Below are positions 23,613 through 35,667 of a stretch of 64,000 nt of DNA, in pieces. The DNA is taken from assembly GCA_010015655.1 (NCBI GenBank), contig ML976734.1, forward strand, positions 1 through 64,000, in the 5' to 3' direction. Numbering within the stretch: position 1 is the first letter of the stretch; every line of letters begins with the position of its first letter. The DNA comes from Bimuria novae-zelandiae CBS 107.79. Lineage: Eukaryota; Ascomycota; Dothideomycetes; Pleosporales; Didymosphaeriaceae. The notes beneath the pieces were generated by a model. That model saw only the letters and a program-made list of their open reading frames with translations, was not told the DNA's origin and ran no database searches. The position numbers were made by a program, and so were the translations under genes.

Positions 23613-23627
23613 GTAAGTTTGGCTCGT
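23613..23627. repeat. LINE target-site duplication, right copy
   Basis: The same 15 bp as at 17541-17555, directly outside the element's 5' end. It is followed by ordinary, non-RIP flanking sequence (TACGGGCCGAC). Confidence 0.92.
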
Positions 23628-24967
23628 TACGGGCCGACGCGACCATCGAGTGGGGATTGGAGCACGGTGGCAGTCACTACTCACAAACGTATCTTTTTCG
23701 GTACTACTTTACGTACGTTATCATCGCCATGACTCAAGTCGCGCAACTACATCAGTAAATACGGTACTGATTAGTTGGGTATGCCCCGTGACTCTACCAA
23801 TTGGCCACTCAGGAGCTATCAGCATGCAAAGACCCTGCAGTCTGCCCCAGGGGGTAAACTGCTATACAGCAAGGGTTTGTATCCTCGCGCTTGGACTTTC
23901 ATATTGCACAGGCCACACATGGCTGCCGTCCGCTGTGCAGCTGTGGGGACCTTGCGACATCGCTAGTGACGCCACAAAGCTCTACCTTGGGGGTGGTAAT
24001 CGCAACGTCCTGGCCCCTCCATGCCCCACAACACCATACTGACGGTTTCATACACACGAGTTACTGCTCTGTCGAAGTCGGTTCACACAATGAGAAGGAA
24101 ATGATAACGGAATGTTTGTGCCGCAGGTACTCGCGGCTGCGGATCCTCCCTCGCGCCCGCTTGAGGCTCCAATTACCGCCAGGATCCGATTGGCGCGACC
24201 CTGTCTCCCAAGCCCTAAGCGGAAATATTGGATGCTCCAAGCGGCTCGCGCGATATGCGCTCTCCGAGAAAACCTGGTTCATGCATCGCGCTACTAGACG
24301 AACGGCAACACTCAGAACGGTCTTTGTCCGAGCAAATCTGCTCATCTACCGAATGACAACACAAGAATGGCATTATCCTGGACCTGCCACCGTGAAGCGG
24401 GGAGACGGCATTGCGAAAGCACCCCACACGTTCCCTTGTGCGCTGGGCACCTGCCAGTTGGGGTCTGTGGCACCGAACAGACCTGTGAAGAGACTGCGGG
24501 CCGTTGGGCGGATCCTTTCACCCTTCTGGTTACACGACTTACGATGGTTGTGGTTTACTTCTAAGTCTCACCAGGCTTTTGAGCGCGGGGAAAGAATCGA
24601 GACCAGAACCGCACATGTGAGAGTGGGTCGCAATATGTTCCCATGGATCCATGGAACCCGTCAGCAGAAGTGATCAGAGCTTTGCTGGCAATTTGCTTGA
24701 ATGCATGAGAGCGGATCTCTTCGGTTCCGGGCTGTTACTTGTGCCCTAACGCGCGCCTGAGGCGTGATGGATGGAGGGGCGCGTATACGTTGCACTGGCC
24801 AGTGCTGTACGGTAGATCACACCTGCAGCTAAACAGAAGAGTTTACACGGCCGAACAGGGGTCAACAAATAGATCGAGAACTAACGCCAGCATACAGTAT
24901 AAGTGGGCCACTGGACGCAAGATGCTGAAGCAAACACCTTCCTTCAATCTTTTGAACTCACTCCGAC
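23628..24967. other. 1.3-kb region upstream of the NRPS-like gene
   Basis: Normal base composition returns outside the LINE. A 260-codon plus-strand frame (23891-24673) is open but has no recognisable domain and overlaps other open frames, so I do not call it a gene. The 3' part is the presumed promoter of the NRPS-like gene, which starts at 24968. Confidence 0.45.
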
Positions 24968-27900
24968 ATGGGTGCCAACGGCGAGACACTGTTGAGCGAA
25001 ACGTTCGGTGGCGAATGGCCAGACTCACCACTACCCGTCTGGAGACGATTGGCGAACGCAGCACAGAGATACCCTGATAAGCTGGCTTTGGCTTGTCTCC
25101 ACCAGTCTCCCAACCTTTATGGTGTGAAGAGTTTGGAATATACGAAGGGAACACTTGATAAACATCTGCAGTGGTCATACTCTCAGCTGAGTTCAACCGC
25201 TGCGCTCTTGGCCGCTGGTCTTCAGTCGAAGGGTCTTTCCTCGGGTTCTTCCATCGTCACGGTACTGAAGAATGGCGTCGAGTTTCCGCTGGCCTTATGG
25301 GCCGCTCACAGCCTTGCATGCCCTTTTGTGCCTCTGAATCCACGGACACTCGCAAATGCTGTAGAGACACGGCACATGCTCTCAGTGGCTAATGTAGCGG
25401 CCGTAATCGTGGAGAGTCCAGAATCTGCGGCTAGATTCGACTCAATCTACAACTCGAGTGAACAGAAGCTACTCAAAATTGTGGCTGGCGAAACGGGACC
25501 GGATGGATGGACGACCGTTGCCGATCTTCTCGATGCTGGAAGAAGAATCGCAGCTTCCAAAGAACGGGGCATCGAGAGGCCAGATTCAGCTTACGCGACA
25601 GAACCTCCAGCCGCGGGGACCGTAACTATCTTGTATACAAGTGGGACTACTTCACTTCCAAAGGGCTGTCCCCACACCGATCGCACCCTGAACGCCTTTA
25701 TGAAGAACTTGGGTCTAGGAGGCGCTTCATCAGACGACATCTTTTGCGCCTTTCTCCCGAACAATCACGCCATGGGCTATTTTTATGTCCTCCATTACTT
25801 CTGCAATGGCGCCGCCGTCGTCTACCCTTCAGCTGCATACGGCCCGTCTGCTACGGCGCAAGCGCTGGCAGTGCACAGGTGTACCCATACGGTTCACGTG
25901 TCAACCGCACTGCACAGTCTTCTTGAATGGATTGAGCCCCAGGGGATCTCCTTCCCTCATCTCAAAGATGTGTGCCTTGCAGGGTCCTCTATCACGCCGC
26001 AGATGATGCGGTCGGTGACCCGAAAACTTGGATCAAAAGGCGTCTCTATCGGCTTTGGCATGACTGAAGGTAGTCCGATCTGGTCTGCACCGGTCACAGA
26101 CCCAGAGAAGCTCATTCGAGGAGATGATGTCATTTGCGGCACAGCGGGGCCTGGAGTGCACGTGCGAATTTGTGCGCCAGACTCGACACGGCCACTTCCT
26201 AGGGGACAGCCTGGTGAAATCCACCAGAGCGGGCCTGGGGTCATCGCAGGATACATCGGCAAAAATGTTGGGACCGAGTCCTTCTACGTCGAAGATGGGC
26301 GCACCTGGTTTAGGAGCGGCGATAGGGGCGTCATGTGGCCAGATGGAGGTGTCTCTATTGTTGGAAGGTGAGTTGAAGTGTCCGTTTATGTGGGTCCATG
26401 CTAACGAGTGGTAGATACAAAGACATGATCATCAGGGGGGGTGAGAACATTGCACCTGCTGCGATTGAAACCGTCTTGAACCAGTTCCCTGGTGTTGATG
26501 TAGGACCTCTGACCTCTAACGCGGCGATGCGCATTTGCTGATCGATGGTAGGCACAAATCGTCGGGGCATCGGATCCCATTGCTGGCGAGGTGCCTGTGG
26601 CTCTGGTCCGAAAATTTCCTCCAGGCGACAATCCAGCAGGTCAACTACAGGAGGCTGTACGCGCACACATGGGTGTATTACACGTGCCAGATGAGGTGAT
26701 CACCATTGATACTCTGGGCCTGGAAGATTATCCTCGTACGATGTCGGCCAAAGTTCAGAAAAACGCATTGCGCATACTCGTGGCAGCGCACCGACGCAAT
26801 CGCGAACCCAAAGTTGAGACGAGTGACGTCATCCCCAATGGCCATTCACATAACGATGTCAATGGTAGTTCTGGTGGTACTGTCGAAAGCAAAAACGTTG
26901 AGGACACAGTACTCACCATCTGGTGGAGAGCAACTGGGATCGAACCCTCGAAATTGGATAAAAACACACCGACATTCAATTTCGCAGACTCCATCACAAT
27001 CATGCGAGTAAGGGGAATGTACCGCAAAGAGCTTGGTGTCACGCTCTCTGCCCCTGAGATGTCAGAGCATGTGGACCTACAAAGCCAAATCGAGGCGCTG
27101 GAACGCAAAGCTTCGGCAACGGGTCAAAACACAACCGCTCCGCCCCCCAGGGTTGAGAACGCACGAAGTCTGGAGGAGATTCAAGTCATTCTTGGGTCTG
27201 AAAATGACGCGGCGCTTTTCAAACAAAGAGCGAGCACAGCTCTCGCAATTCAAGGCTTCGACTTTGACAAAGATGTGGAATCTGTGATCCAGACAAATGA
27301 TTTTGTAGATGTATTGGAGAAAGACGGCATGATACACAAGTGGAATTTTGCTATCTCTGTGCCGGCCGAAGGCTCCACAGTGCAGGTAAGCATCTGGATG
27401 GTTTGAAACTGATTGAGTGCTAACATCCTGCAGGAGCTCAAGGAAGCACTGACTGTGACGCTCGCGAACAACTCGCTCTTCGCCTCATTCTGCGTACATG
27501 GAAGCAACGGGCAGCTGTTTTATATTACGATGAAACCGCAGAAGAAGCTATATGACCAAATACTGATAGAGGAAGGCTCTATCGCGAATGTTGCAGAACT
27601 CCAGCGACTTGCCATGGAATACCCTCACCCGAAGCATTCTACCTTCCCTGGACCGCTCTTCCACGCACTGATATACTACATTGAAGACATCAAGTCTGCT
27701 GGACTGGTGTATTATGGTAAGTAATGCGAGTCACCGTAAGGGGTAGTTCGGCAGCTCACGCGTGTAGTACATCACTCGGTACATGATGCCTCATCAATGC
27801 GCCTTATGCTCGAGGATCTTAACCAGGCTCTGCTTGAACCCGCTCGTCCTCTTCGCCCCCATGTCCCATACCAGGTGTAAGTAGACGCCGCATTTCTGCG

Positions 27901-28803
27901 ATGGGAAAGCTGACTTTCGACAGTTGGGCCGACATCTATCACTCCCTACGAAACTCGCCACGTGCGACAACAGAAGTGAACTGGCATGTAAAGCGATTGG
28001 CAAACTTGCACCTACATCGCAAGGCCCTCTTCCCTCCAGCTCGTGTTCCGCGGCAAGAGAACAAGAAAACCCCAGACGGTATCGACTATGGTTTTGACGC
28101 TCCTGCACTTCTGAACCTCATGAAGCGCCACTCCCACATCACTGCCTCAGTCGTCCTCAAAGCCGCCATGGCCCTCATCAACGTCACGCGCACGAAACAC
28201 ACACACGCACTTCTCAGCAACTACGAAGCCTGTCGTTCCTCCCTCCCATTCTGGCCTGATACTCTCCGTCACATTCCTGGCACGAACGGCTCCACCCTTG
28301 CCGACCTCGACGCCTCTGATGTCGCCGGTCCGACGTTCAATGGCGCCACGAACCTCATCCCCATTGACCGTTCTGAGACAGCGTTTGCTTACCTCAACCG
28401 CCTCCAAGCTGAGCAGCTTGAGCTGACCAAGTACGGCAATGCTCCCTGGCGCCGCATCATCTCTGCGCTCAACGAGCTTTATCCAGGCGAGAATGCGGGT
28501 GAGATAGTCCACGAAACACACAAGACGTTCTTCCTCACATGGGTCCCGGGTGTTCTCGGCGAGTACGAGAGGATCAAAGTCGCGAAGATTGCCATCCGGT
28601 CCGCGTTGGGGTTGGTGTTTGTGGCTGCATTGGGCGGACCACAGGCTACCATGTTTGGGATTAGCTTGAGATGGGATGCTGCCAACTACAGTCCTGAAGA
28701 GACAATGGGCTTTGTCAGGGATACGGAGAAGGCGGTTCTGTGGATGTTGGAAGAGAAGAACTGGGGTAGGCCTTTGGGTGAGTTTTTACGACAGTTTGAC
28801 TAG
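24968..28803 (+). CDS. Monomodular NRPS-like enzyme, A-T-C (adenylation, thiolation, condensation)
   Basis: Six exons (24968-26367, 26415-26499, 26552-27385, 27434-27716, 27768-27876, 27924-28803) with five introns of 47-52 bp splice to 1196 aa. The adenylation domain (residues ~1-580) has YTSGTTSLPKGCPH, GFGMTEGSP, the core SGDRG, GRYKDMIIRGGENI, and a lysine-bearing PRTMSAKVQK; it resembles acyl-adenylating ligases more than classic amino-acid A domains. The carrier domain has its phosphopantetheine Ser in FADSI (Ser642). The condensation domain (about 740-1196) keeps the catalytic HHSVHDA motif (from residue 869, created by the exon 4/5 join). No reductase or thioesterase is seen, so the C domain probably releases the product by joining the acyl group to an amine or alcohol. 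Substrate unknown. An EthD-like gene follows downstream but is broken. Confidence 0.9.
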
Positions 28804-29118
28804 ACGGGGTCGCCGAACGTAAGTAAACTGATTGGTCTCGCGCATCTGGAAGCTTTACATCTACGTATGCAGGTGGCGTTTCTTGGTCGCGAAATCTTAG
28901 CCCATTTTCCATTTCGTCCTTATCGCCTCAGCTGCCCAAATCCTTGCTGACACAGGTGACATACACTATGCAAGTGGCCCAGCGGCACGGTCGCTCACTG
29001 CAAGACCAAAACTATATAAATCCCTTCGATTCCATGTCTCAAATTGATTATATTCCACGCACCGCACTCCCCATTCTTTTGCTCTTAGTGAATCTATACC
29101 TTGACTGAGACTACAAAG

Positions 29119-29577
29119 ATGACTTTCAAAGTCCTCCTCTTCGTCACGTGAAAGCCCACCCTCACACCCGCGGCATTCAAAGCTCGCTGGGACGCCCACG
29201 CCACCCTACTCAAGACCATCGCAGGTCTAAGTTTCCCGCTCACGCACACACGGCGCTACATCGCTCGCACAGAGGGCAAAGGCGCATGGCCTGCCGCGAT
29301 GCTCGTCGGGACCCAGGAAGATTTCACCTACGATGGTATTGCGGAGCTCGTGTTCGAGGACAAGGGAGCTTTTGAAACTTTTATCGGCGTTATTTCGGCG
29401 CCGGAGGCCACGGCTAGGATTGCGAAGAATGAGGACGGGTTTATTGTGAGAGAAGTTGAGGGCTGTGGTTGTTGGGGGCACGGAGGTTACGGCGGGGGAG
29501 GGAGGGGTGGGGGTATAAGAGGTGGTATTGGAATATTTTCAAACGGCCTTTATGAGCACAGGAACGTGTATTGCTAG
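29119..29577 (+). pseudogene. EthD-like small dimeric alpha/beta-barrel protein, premature stop at codon 11
   Basis: Starts MTFKVLLFVT, then TGA (29149-29151), then continues in the same frame as KPTLTPAAFKARWDAHATLL and later YDGIAELVFEDKGAFETF, the pattern of the EthD/DABB family. In that family a basic or aromatic residue plus KP-x-LT-x-x-F follows the first strand, so the TGA most simply replaces TGG (Trp). EthD-type proteins often act as cyclases, decarboxylases or helpers in polyketide or NRPS pathways. The frame then runs into a Gly-rich tail after VREVEG, which may be beyond the true end. A two-exon rescue is not apparent. It lies 315 bp downstream of the NRPS-like gene in the same orientation. 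Confidence 0.7.
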
Positions 29578-29791
29578 AGGTGGATCGTGGATGAGGGTAG
29601 AGGAGAAAGGGGGATGATGAAGTATGACCTTTGAACCTATATTTACCACTAAACCGCGGAAAATTGCATGACAAGTTGTAGGAGTTTGACTTCACGTACA
29701 AGCACATATTCTCTCAGTGAGATGACCTACGGAAGGATACATCTGTAGTCATCAGCTCGACTAAGAGAAATCACCTACGTATCCACGTAGC

Positions 29792-30642
29792 TTGCTTTCA
29801 CCCTCCTCCTCCTCCGCACAACCCATGAATCATAATGACCCTCGCCCATCATCCAGGTGCATCAATAAAAGCTCAAACCTCACACCCACAACTTTCCTAA
29901 TGCATACTTATACACCACGCCCACTCTACCTCCCATATTCCCGGAAGACCGCACCACACAAAACACCAACATCGCACCAACACACAGCATATACTCCCGC
30001 GAAGGCCGCTACCCCCGCCGCCCCTCTGACCCTTCCCACGCCATCCTCCACCCCCTCTATACTGCCAACCAAACCCTCCGCTCCAACCTCGCTCNNNNNN
30101 NNNNNNNNNNNNNNNNNNNNNNNNNNNNNNNNNNNNNNNNNNNNCCTCTCTCTCTCGCGCCCCCAAGACCTCGCCTTCCCCATGCACACCTCCCCACGCT
30201 TCTCCTCCACCACCGAAGCCGCCTGCCTAGAAGCGCTCACGCTCATCCGATCCGCAGTCGCCGCTATAAACCGCTACGAAGCCTTCCACGTGCCTTTATT
30301 CGACGCCGCAGACCCCATCGCCTTGTTACGCCAAGCAGGCGTGGTTTTCGAGGGGGATGAAAATCCTGAGGGGTATGTTGAGGAGGAGGAAGTGAAGGTG
30401 AGGCATAACATAATGGTGATGAAGGGGTGGTGAGGTGTGAGGAGGAGTTTGGGAAGTGTTTGGGGAGGTTTAGACGGCGGGAAAGGGTGGAGGAGCAGCT
30501 TGATAAGATGCGGTTGGCGAGGGTGCAGACGGCGAGACGGATGGATACGGATGATATCGAGGCGGGGCTTTTGCGAGCTGAGCTGAGGCTGAGGATGGAG
30601 CGGAAAAGCGAGGACGAGAGTGAGGATGAGGAAGTGGATTAG
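29792..30642 (+). CDS. Hypothetical protein interrupted by an assembly gap
   Basis: A frame from 29792 encodes a Ser/Thr/Pro-rich N-terminus, passes through the N gap (30095-30144), and continues with a helical segment (TEAACLEALTLIRSAVAAINRYEAF..LFDAADPIALLRQAG). It ends in a stop at 30433. A second frame (to 30642) carries a basic then acidic coiled-coil-like end. The two can be joined by a putative 44-bp intron, 30398-30441 (GTGAGG...TGTGAG), but its acceptor is poor, so a frameshift is also possible. No family is recognised. The start and the residues across the gap are uncertain. Confidence 0.45.
30095..30144. other. Assembly gap (50 N)
   Basis: A run of N in the middle of the hypothetical gene at 29792-30642, next to C-rich low-complexity sequence. 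Confidence 1.
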
Positions 30643-30749
30643 AAGATTAGGTGAATGTATTTTATTTTAGTGGTTAGATGCTTATCTTATGCCTAGTGTT
30701 TTTCCGTCCCTGTGTCTCAGCACATGATTTGACGACGGCGTTGGTGTAT

Positions 30750-31694
30750 CTATAGGCACGAAAGGATCGGCTTGAGCTTGTCGTATGCTACCTTCTGCCT
30801 GGCTGCGTCCGCAGTCGTTTTGTCCGCGGCGTCGCCGACGGTCACAGACACGTAACACGCGTCTCGCAAGTAGATGACATCCGCCTCCCACGGCAGCCTC
30901 GTGCTCCCGCAGATCTCGGTGTCTCGAGCGCTGAGCAGGCCCGTCGTAAGCCTCGTAGGGATGAACTTGAACTGGCTCGCACTGTTGCACTTTGAATCGG
31001 TAACCTCGCCGAAATTCACGTTCAGAAAAGTGTCGGCGGGCAGATAGGGCGTGCCGGACTTGATGAGCGTGTTGGTGAGGTTGAGGGCGAGGTCAGCATA
31101 CACCTTGCTGTAGATGGGGGTAGGGCTGTTCCAGGCCGTAGGGTTCCCAGAGCGACCAGAGAAAGCGATTGCGGGGATCTTCGCGTCCTTTGCCGCGTAC
31201 ACTGCGGCGCCGATGGTGCCGGAGAAGAAGGCTTGCACGTCAACGTTAGAGCCAACATTGGGGCCTGTGACGGCAAGTTGGGGCGCAGCTCCATTCCAGA
31301 GGGCAGGGCCTGTTGTGGAAATACCACGCTTGATGCTGGTCACGGGGTAGGAGTTGACATAATTCAGGCGTGGGTCCGTAGCATTTGCTCCGGTCGCAGG
31401 GGCTCCCCCTGGGCAAGAGCTGTACTGGCATCCGTCCGCATCGACAGTTTTGGGCTCCGCATCGGAGGATCCTGGCGATGTGAGATTTCACCAACTTGAA
31501 CGGATCAGAGTCCGCATACCTGTTCCAGACTGATTTTCAGCAGGGCTCGAGAGAACGACCTGGTTGCCGGCAGCGCTCAAGCTGTTGAACAAGGTGCGAG
31601 CATTGATTTCGGCCCAACCGTCGTCGTTTGATTGTACTATGCGGATCGCGTTCGCGAATGGAACAGCAGCAGCAAGCAGGAGCCCGGAACGCAT
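30750..31694 (-). CDS. Secreted SurE-like 5'-nucleotidase/acid phosphatase
   Basis: Two exons, 31694-31520 and 31471-30750, separated by a 48-bp intron (GTATGC...ATCGCCAG), give 298 aa. A signal peptide covers residues 1-16 (LLLAAAVPFANA). The SurE metal-binding motif SNDDG is at residues 22-26, followed by SPAENQSGTG and GPNVGSN, as in the SurE survival-protein family. SurE proteins are metal-dependent phosphomonoesterases on nucleotides and polyphosphate; fungal secreted members probably scavenge phosphate. The intron is required to join SGTG to SSDAEPKTVDADGCQ. Intact. PPX1 (8.1 kb) is another phosphate-metabolism gene in the window, but the two are far apart. Confidence 0.9.
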
Positions 31695-32326
31695 CTTGAC
31701 TTGTGAAATATAACGAACGAAAGTCTACAATGGAAGACAGAGACGCGACACTGCGAGAGGAAGTACTGCTTTACAGGGTGGGTTCGGACCATATATACAC
31801 ACGCTACCGTAGTGTAGCTGTGCAAGCTTGCCACAACCAGCATACTCCCACCGAGCCAAGTCTCATTAGGCGCGGGGGCGAGCACAATTGTTTCTAATGT
31901 CCGCGCATCCCAGGTTTGTGATTGAGCATGGAGAAATTTAGAGTGGCTGTGGAAGCACTGAACGGGCATGCGCCCGCTGTGAATGGACGATGGTGTTTAT
32001 GCGCAGCTGTTTCGTGGCTTGGCAGGGGCGTATTCCGGGGCAACTGCGCCGACTTGTTACTAGCACGTGTCAGTCACTCGGCCGTTGAATCGATCATGGT
32101 CGACATGGCATTTTTTGCTTGTGCTCTCCTTCCGCATTGATCGCACACTATGCTCAGCGACCTTCCTGACGCACACAAGCTGTACGTGTCGATATTCCAA
32201 TCGCGCGGACAAAGTGCGCATTGGGGAAAGGACCTTTCTCCGTCGGCATAACCGGGTACTCAACACGCAACGCCGAGCATACGCTCTTCACTGTGGTTCG
32301 CAGAGCCTTGTAATAGACTGAATATA
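31695..32326. other. Intergenic region upstream of the SurE gene
   Basis: This 632-bp stretch lies between the SurE start and the 3' end of the next minus-strand gene. It should contain the SurE promoter. I see no gene, only short overlapping frames. Confidence 0.5.
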
Positions 32327-33328
32327 TCACTTGGATCTTTCCAAGCCAACCATGTCCTGCTCGCTCGCTTCGCCAAGGACCCCCGCCTTCTGTAGTATGC
32401 CAACCGTCTTTTGTACAACGGCCTCATCCACGCCCCTCACGTCTTGTGAGAATCCCACTGTCTTCAGCCACTCTCTCGCATCTTCTTCCGAGTAGTCGAG
32501 CTTGGTGCTGATATACTCAACCGCTTCCTCCTGGTTCTCCTCGAAGTGCTTGATTCCCTTGTTGATCTTTTGCAGCGCATCTTCGAGCTCTTCTTTGAGG
32601 GCAGGATGCGAAGCGTGTTCTCCGTGCGACCAGTTCTTCGGATACAATAGCTGATTTCTCGCGACCATCTTCCATGACGACCATGGTGTGTAGATTTCGC
32701 CGATGCGCTTGATTTCTCCCTTGTCGTAGTATCGTTTCGACGTGAAGTGCTCCCACATGAAGAAATCGACCGTCCCGTTATTGACTCCCTCCCGGAGATT
32801 CGTAAATGTATTAAGCGGTTCGACGGAAAACGGTGCCCCAGAAGCTTGTGCATCTAACCAGCCCTGCTGATCGGCCAGTACATAGCTCATGACGTAGCTG
32901 CCACTTCCGATTCTCGACACGCCAACCTTCTTGCCCTTCAAGTCCTGCACGCTCCTCAGCTCATCCCGCCTTGCTCCAGTCGATATCGCCCAACACAGCG
33001 GCGTTTCCACGTATGTGCCTACGAGCCGGAAGCCTGCGTCTTTCTCTGCTGCCTGTGCTTTTCCTAGTGCTGCTATCCAGCCTTCGGTCAGGCCAACTCC
33101 AATGTCAATCTCGTCGTCTTGCAGAGCTGTGACCATGTGTCCGGTGCCGGAAGGGTAGGGGAGCAGCCGCGCATCGAGGCCGTAGTGTTTCTTCGCGAAT
33201 TCGAGGGGCGTGGAGAAGTGTTCGGGCACGAAACCTATCCGCAGAGGCGCCATTGTCCATCTATGCGTGGAGAAGCGTCGGCACTGGCGGGCAATGGGTG
33301 CGATAGATCGTACGCGGGAAGCCAACAT
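32327..33328 (-). CDS. Periplasmic-binding-protein-like (type 2) protein, Ca3427/NMT1-related
   Basis: Single exon, 333 aa. A basic, Ser/Arg-rich leader (MLASRVRSIAPIARQCRRFS) could be a mitochondrial presequence; alternatively translation starts at Met26 (33253), directly before the domain. The rest is a two-lobed substrate-binding fold: PLRIGFVPEHFSTPLEFAKKHYGLD, PSGTGHMVTALQDDEIDIGVGLTEGWIAAL, and DLKGKKVGVSRIGSGSYVMSYVLA. This matches the fungal Ca3427-like relatives of bacterial NMT1/ThiY/SsuA proteins, a family of unknown ligand related to pyrimidine- and sulfonate-binding proteins. No membrane segment is seen. Intact, and only about 100 bp from the edge of the RIP-degraded element. Confidence 0.88.
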   Translation of the reverse strand: MLASRVRSIAPIARQCRRFSTHRWTMAPLRIGFVPEHFSTPLEFAKKHYGLDARLLPYPSGTGHMVTALQDDEIDIGVGLTEGWIAALGKAQAAEKDAGFRLVGTYVETPLCWAISTGARRDELRSVQDLKGKKVGVSRIGSGSYVMSYVLADQQGWLDAQASGAPFSVEPLNTFTNLREGVNNGTVDFFMWEHFTSKRYYDKGEIKRIGEIYTPWSSWKMVARNQLLYPKNWSHGEHASHPALKEELEDALQKINKGIKHFEENQEEAVEYISTKLDYSEEDAREWLKTVGFSQDVRGVDEAVVQKTVGILQKAGVLGEASEQDMVGLERSK

Positions 33329-33434
33329 GGCTCGAGGGAGGATGTGCGCGATAGAACAGAGAATTGGCCGGTACCGAAGGAAGATTTGCCTACTTAAAGT
33401 ATAAAGTTGCCCAGTATCAGGCCAGAAACAATTC

Positions 33435-33500
33435 GTATCCCTTGCACCGGCAACATCGCCCGCACACGGACCACCTGGTGATAGCCAATCGGATGATCGC
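33435..33500 (+). repeat. Left terminal inverted repeat of the piggyBac-like element
   Basis: Pairs with about 35668-35733 in inverted orientation. The outer 42 bp differ only by transitions (G/A or C/T, e.g. TTGCACCGG versus TTACACCAG), after which similarity becomes patchier. Confidence 0.85.
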
Positions 33501-35667
33501 TCCGATCTGGGCAGAACACCAGAATTAATACAGTTTATATAGAAATTTATATAAAAATTATATTTTTAGAGGTCTTAACTTTTAATTACTTAATACTTAA
33601 ATTTACTTTTATATTAACTTCCTTAATAGTTTAATGTCGTTAGAGGTGCTCCTGCTAGCACTTAGGCCTAATTTCTGGCCTATATAAAGGCAAGCGACAA
33701 AGCGTACACCTATAGTAAGTACGCAAAGGACGCTAGGCACGCTTACGTTACTATGGATTACTAGACACATAACCTAGAGGTGCCTAAGATATTTAAGACT
33801 TGTATAATTAACGTGCGTTTTTAATATAAGTAGTATAGGTCTTAGACTTTTTAAATAGCCTTATAAACTTATAAGCGCTTTTTTTAATAATAATAATATT
33901 ATTAAGTTTCTTGCGCTTCTTATAGCCCCTTACTAATTATTTACTACGCTTAAATAACTGCTTAATAAGGTTATATAAGAACTTTTTATAGCTGCTACGT
34001 TTAGTAGCGGCAGAGGAGAAGTAAGAGGAGAGTCTATAATAATTATTAAGTATAAGATTTAGTAAAAAGTACTAGAGGGGCTTTTATGTGCACCGCTTAG
34101 CTTGCTAGACACTATAGTAGCTCTTTGCCTAGTTAAACTAATTTACTTTACTTTTATACTTATTATAGTTGTCTATTATCTTAAGTATATTTAATAACTT
34201 AATAGGCTTGTTGCTAAAGGCCTTCTTAAATAGTTTTTAGTCTTTTTAAAAGGTTTTAGAGTAACGGCGGAGCTTTATAATAAGGTAAGTAGCTAGGTAG
34301 CGACTTTTATTAGTAAGTCTTAGTATATTATTAAGCCTCGAGAAACTTACTCTTAGTAATAGTACTAATAAAAAAAACTACTTAATTATTTTTTTAAGTA
34401 ACTTATAGGACTTTCTTACTTTTTAAAAGTGCTTAGTACGTTTCTTCTTATTTTATCTTGCCCGAAAACGTTATCTTAAGCTTTATAAGGTTACTATTAA
34501 AGCACTTTTTAGTTAGCTTTACGCGGGCGCGCGTTACTACTATAAGTGTCTTAAATATTAGCTTTATTATTACGTTTAACTTAAATCTCTTCTTTATTAC
34601 TATTTTTATTATTCTTATAGTGCCTGCGCACCCTACGCTATTATTTTTTAAGTATTTAAGTATAGGGATAGTATTAAAGAGATTATTATCTTAAATAATA
34701 TAGTAGTTTAGTAAAAATTAATAACGCCTGGCAGCGTCCTTAGTAAGTATAAAAGTAATAAAAATAAACTTAGTTAGCGTAAAGGGCGGCGTTTCTACTT
34801 TTATAAAAGTAAGTAAGTTTACTAGATCTTGCCCGGCACCTTTAGCATAAAATAACTAGTTTAGAATTACTTTATTATTAGCTAAATACTAGATTTTATA
34901 CCCCTTTAGCGTTAATTTTATTTTAATTATAATAACCTTACTTACGCGTCCTATAAATCTCGCTATTACCTTATTAATATAGAGGTACTTACTAAAGGTT
35001 TAGTACTTAAAGCTACGCTTGCGTAATAACTTTAAAAAACTTTATATTTAGCTAAAGGGTAATTTAAAGCTCTAATTAACTTTTATTAAGTATAAGTGTT
35101 AATCTAGCTACTCCTAGCGTTTCTATAATATGTAGAGGTTAACTTTATGCGTAGGCGCTATCCTATAAAGTTTCTACTAATACTCTTTAAGTAACGGCTC
35201 TTTGTAAAGCGCTATATATATAATAATTCTAAAGTAGGTATATAGCTCGCTTAGCGACGTTAGTTTTTATTTATAATAGTTAGGCGTTAATAGCGCTTTA
35301 GCCTAAAGCTTTTTAGCGTACTAATTTATACAGTATATAATTTAATTAAGAAGCTTAGCGTTGTAAAATAAGTTAAATAAGGAAATAAGAGAATTAACGT
35401 CTATATACTAAGGTAACTAAGCGCGTCTAAAAGTATATAGATTATTTATTTTAAGTAGTTACTAGGTAGCTAGCGGCGTGCGTAATAAGTTAGGTAAAAT
35501 ACTATTTTTTTAACTATGCTTTATAAATTTTATAAAGTTAGGATTATTACTAATAGGCGCTGCACGTTTTAGCATGCTTATATATACTAAAAATTTTAAA
35601 AAAGTTATGTTTTAGCTAGTAATTAATAATTACTAACATTATAACGCAGGTCTTAGTGTTTTAATAA

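Noticed and set aside
23891..24673. 260-codon plus-strand open frame upstream of the NRPS-like gene
   Set aside because: No recognisable domain, odd composition with scattered Cys/Arg/His, and overlapping open frames on both strands; likely chance in GC-normal DNA.
34458..34694. 78-codon hydrophobic plus-strand frame (possible membrane protein)
   Set aside because: It is the reverse strand of the RIP-degraded piggyBac transposase; the Ile/Phe/Leu content comes from AT-rich sequence.
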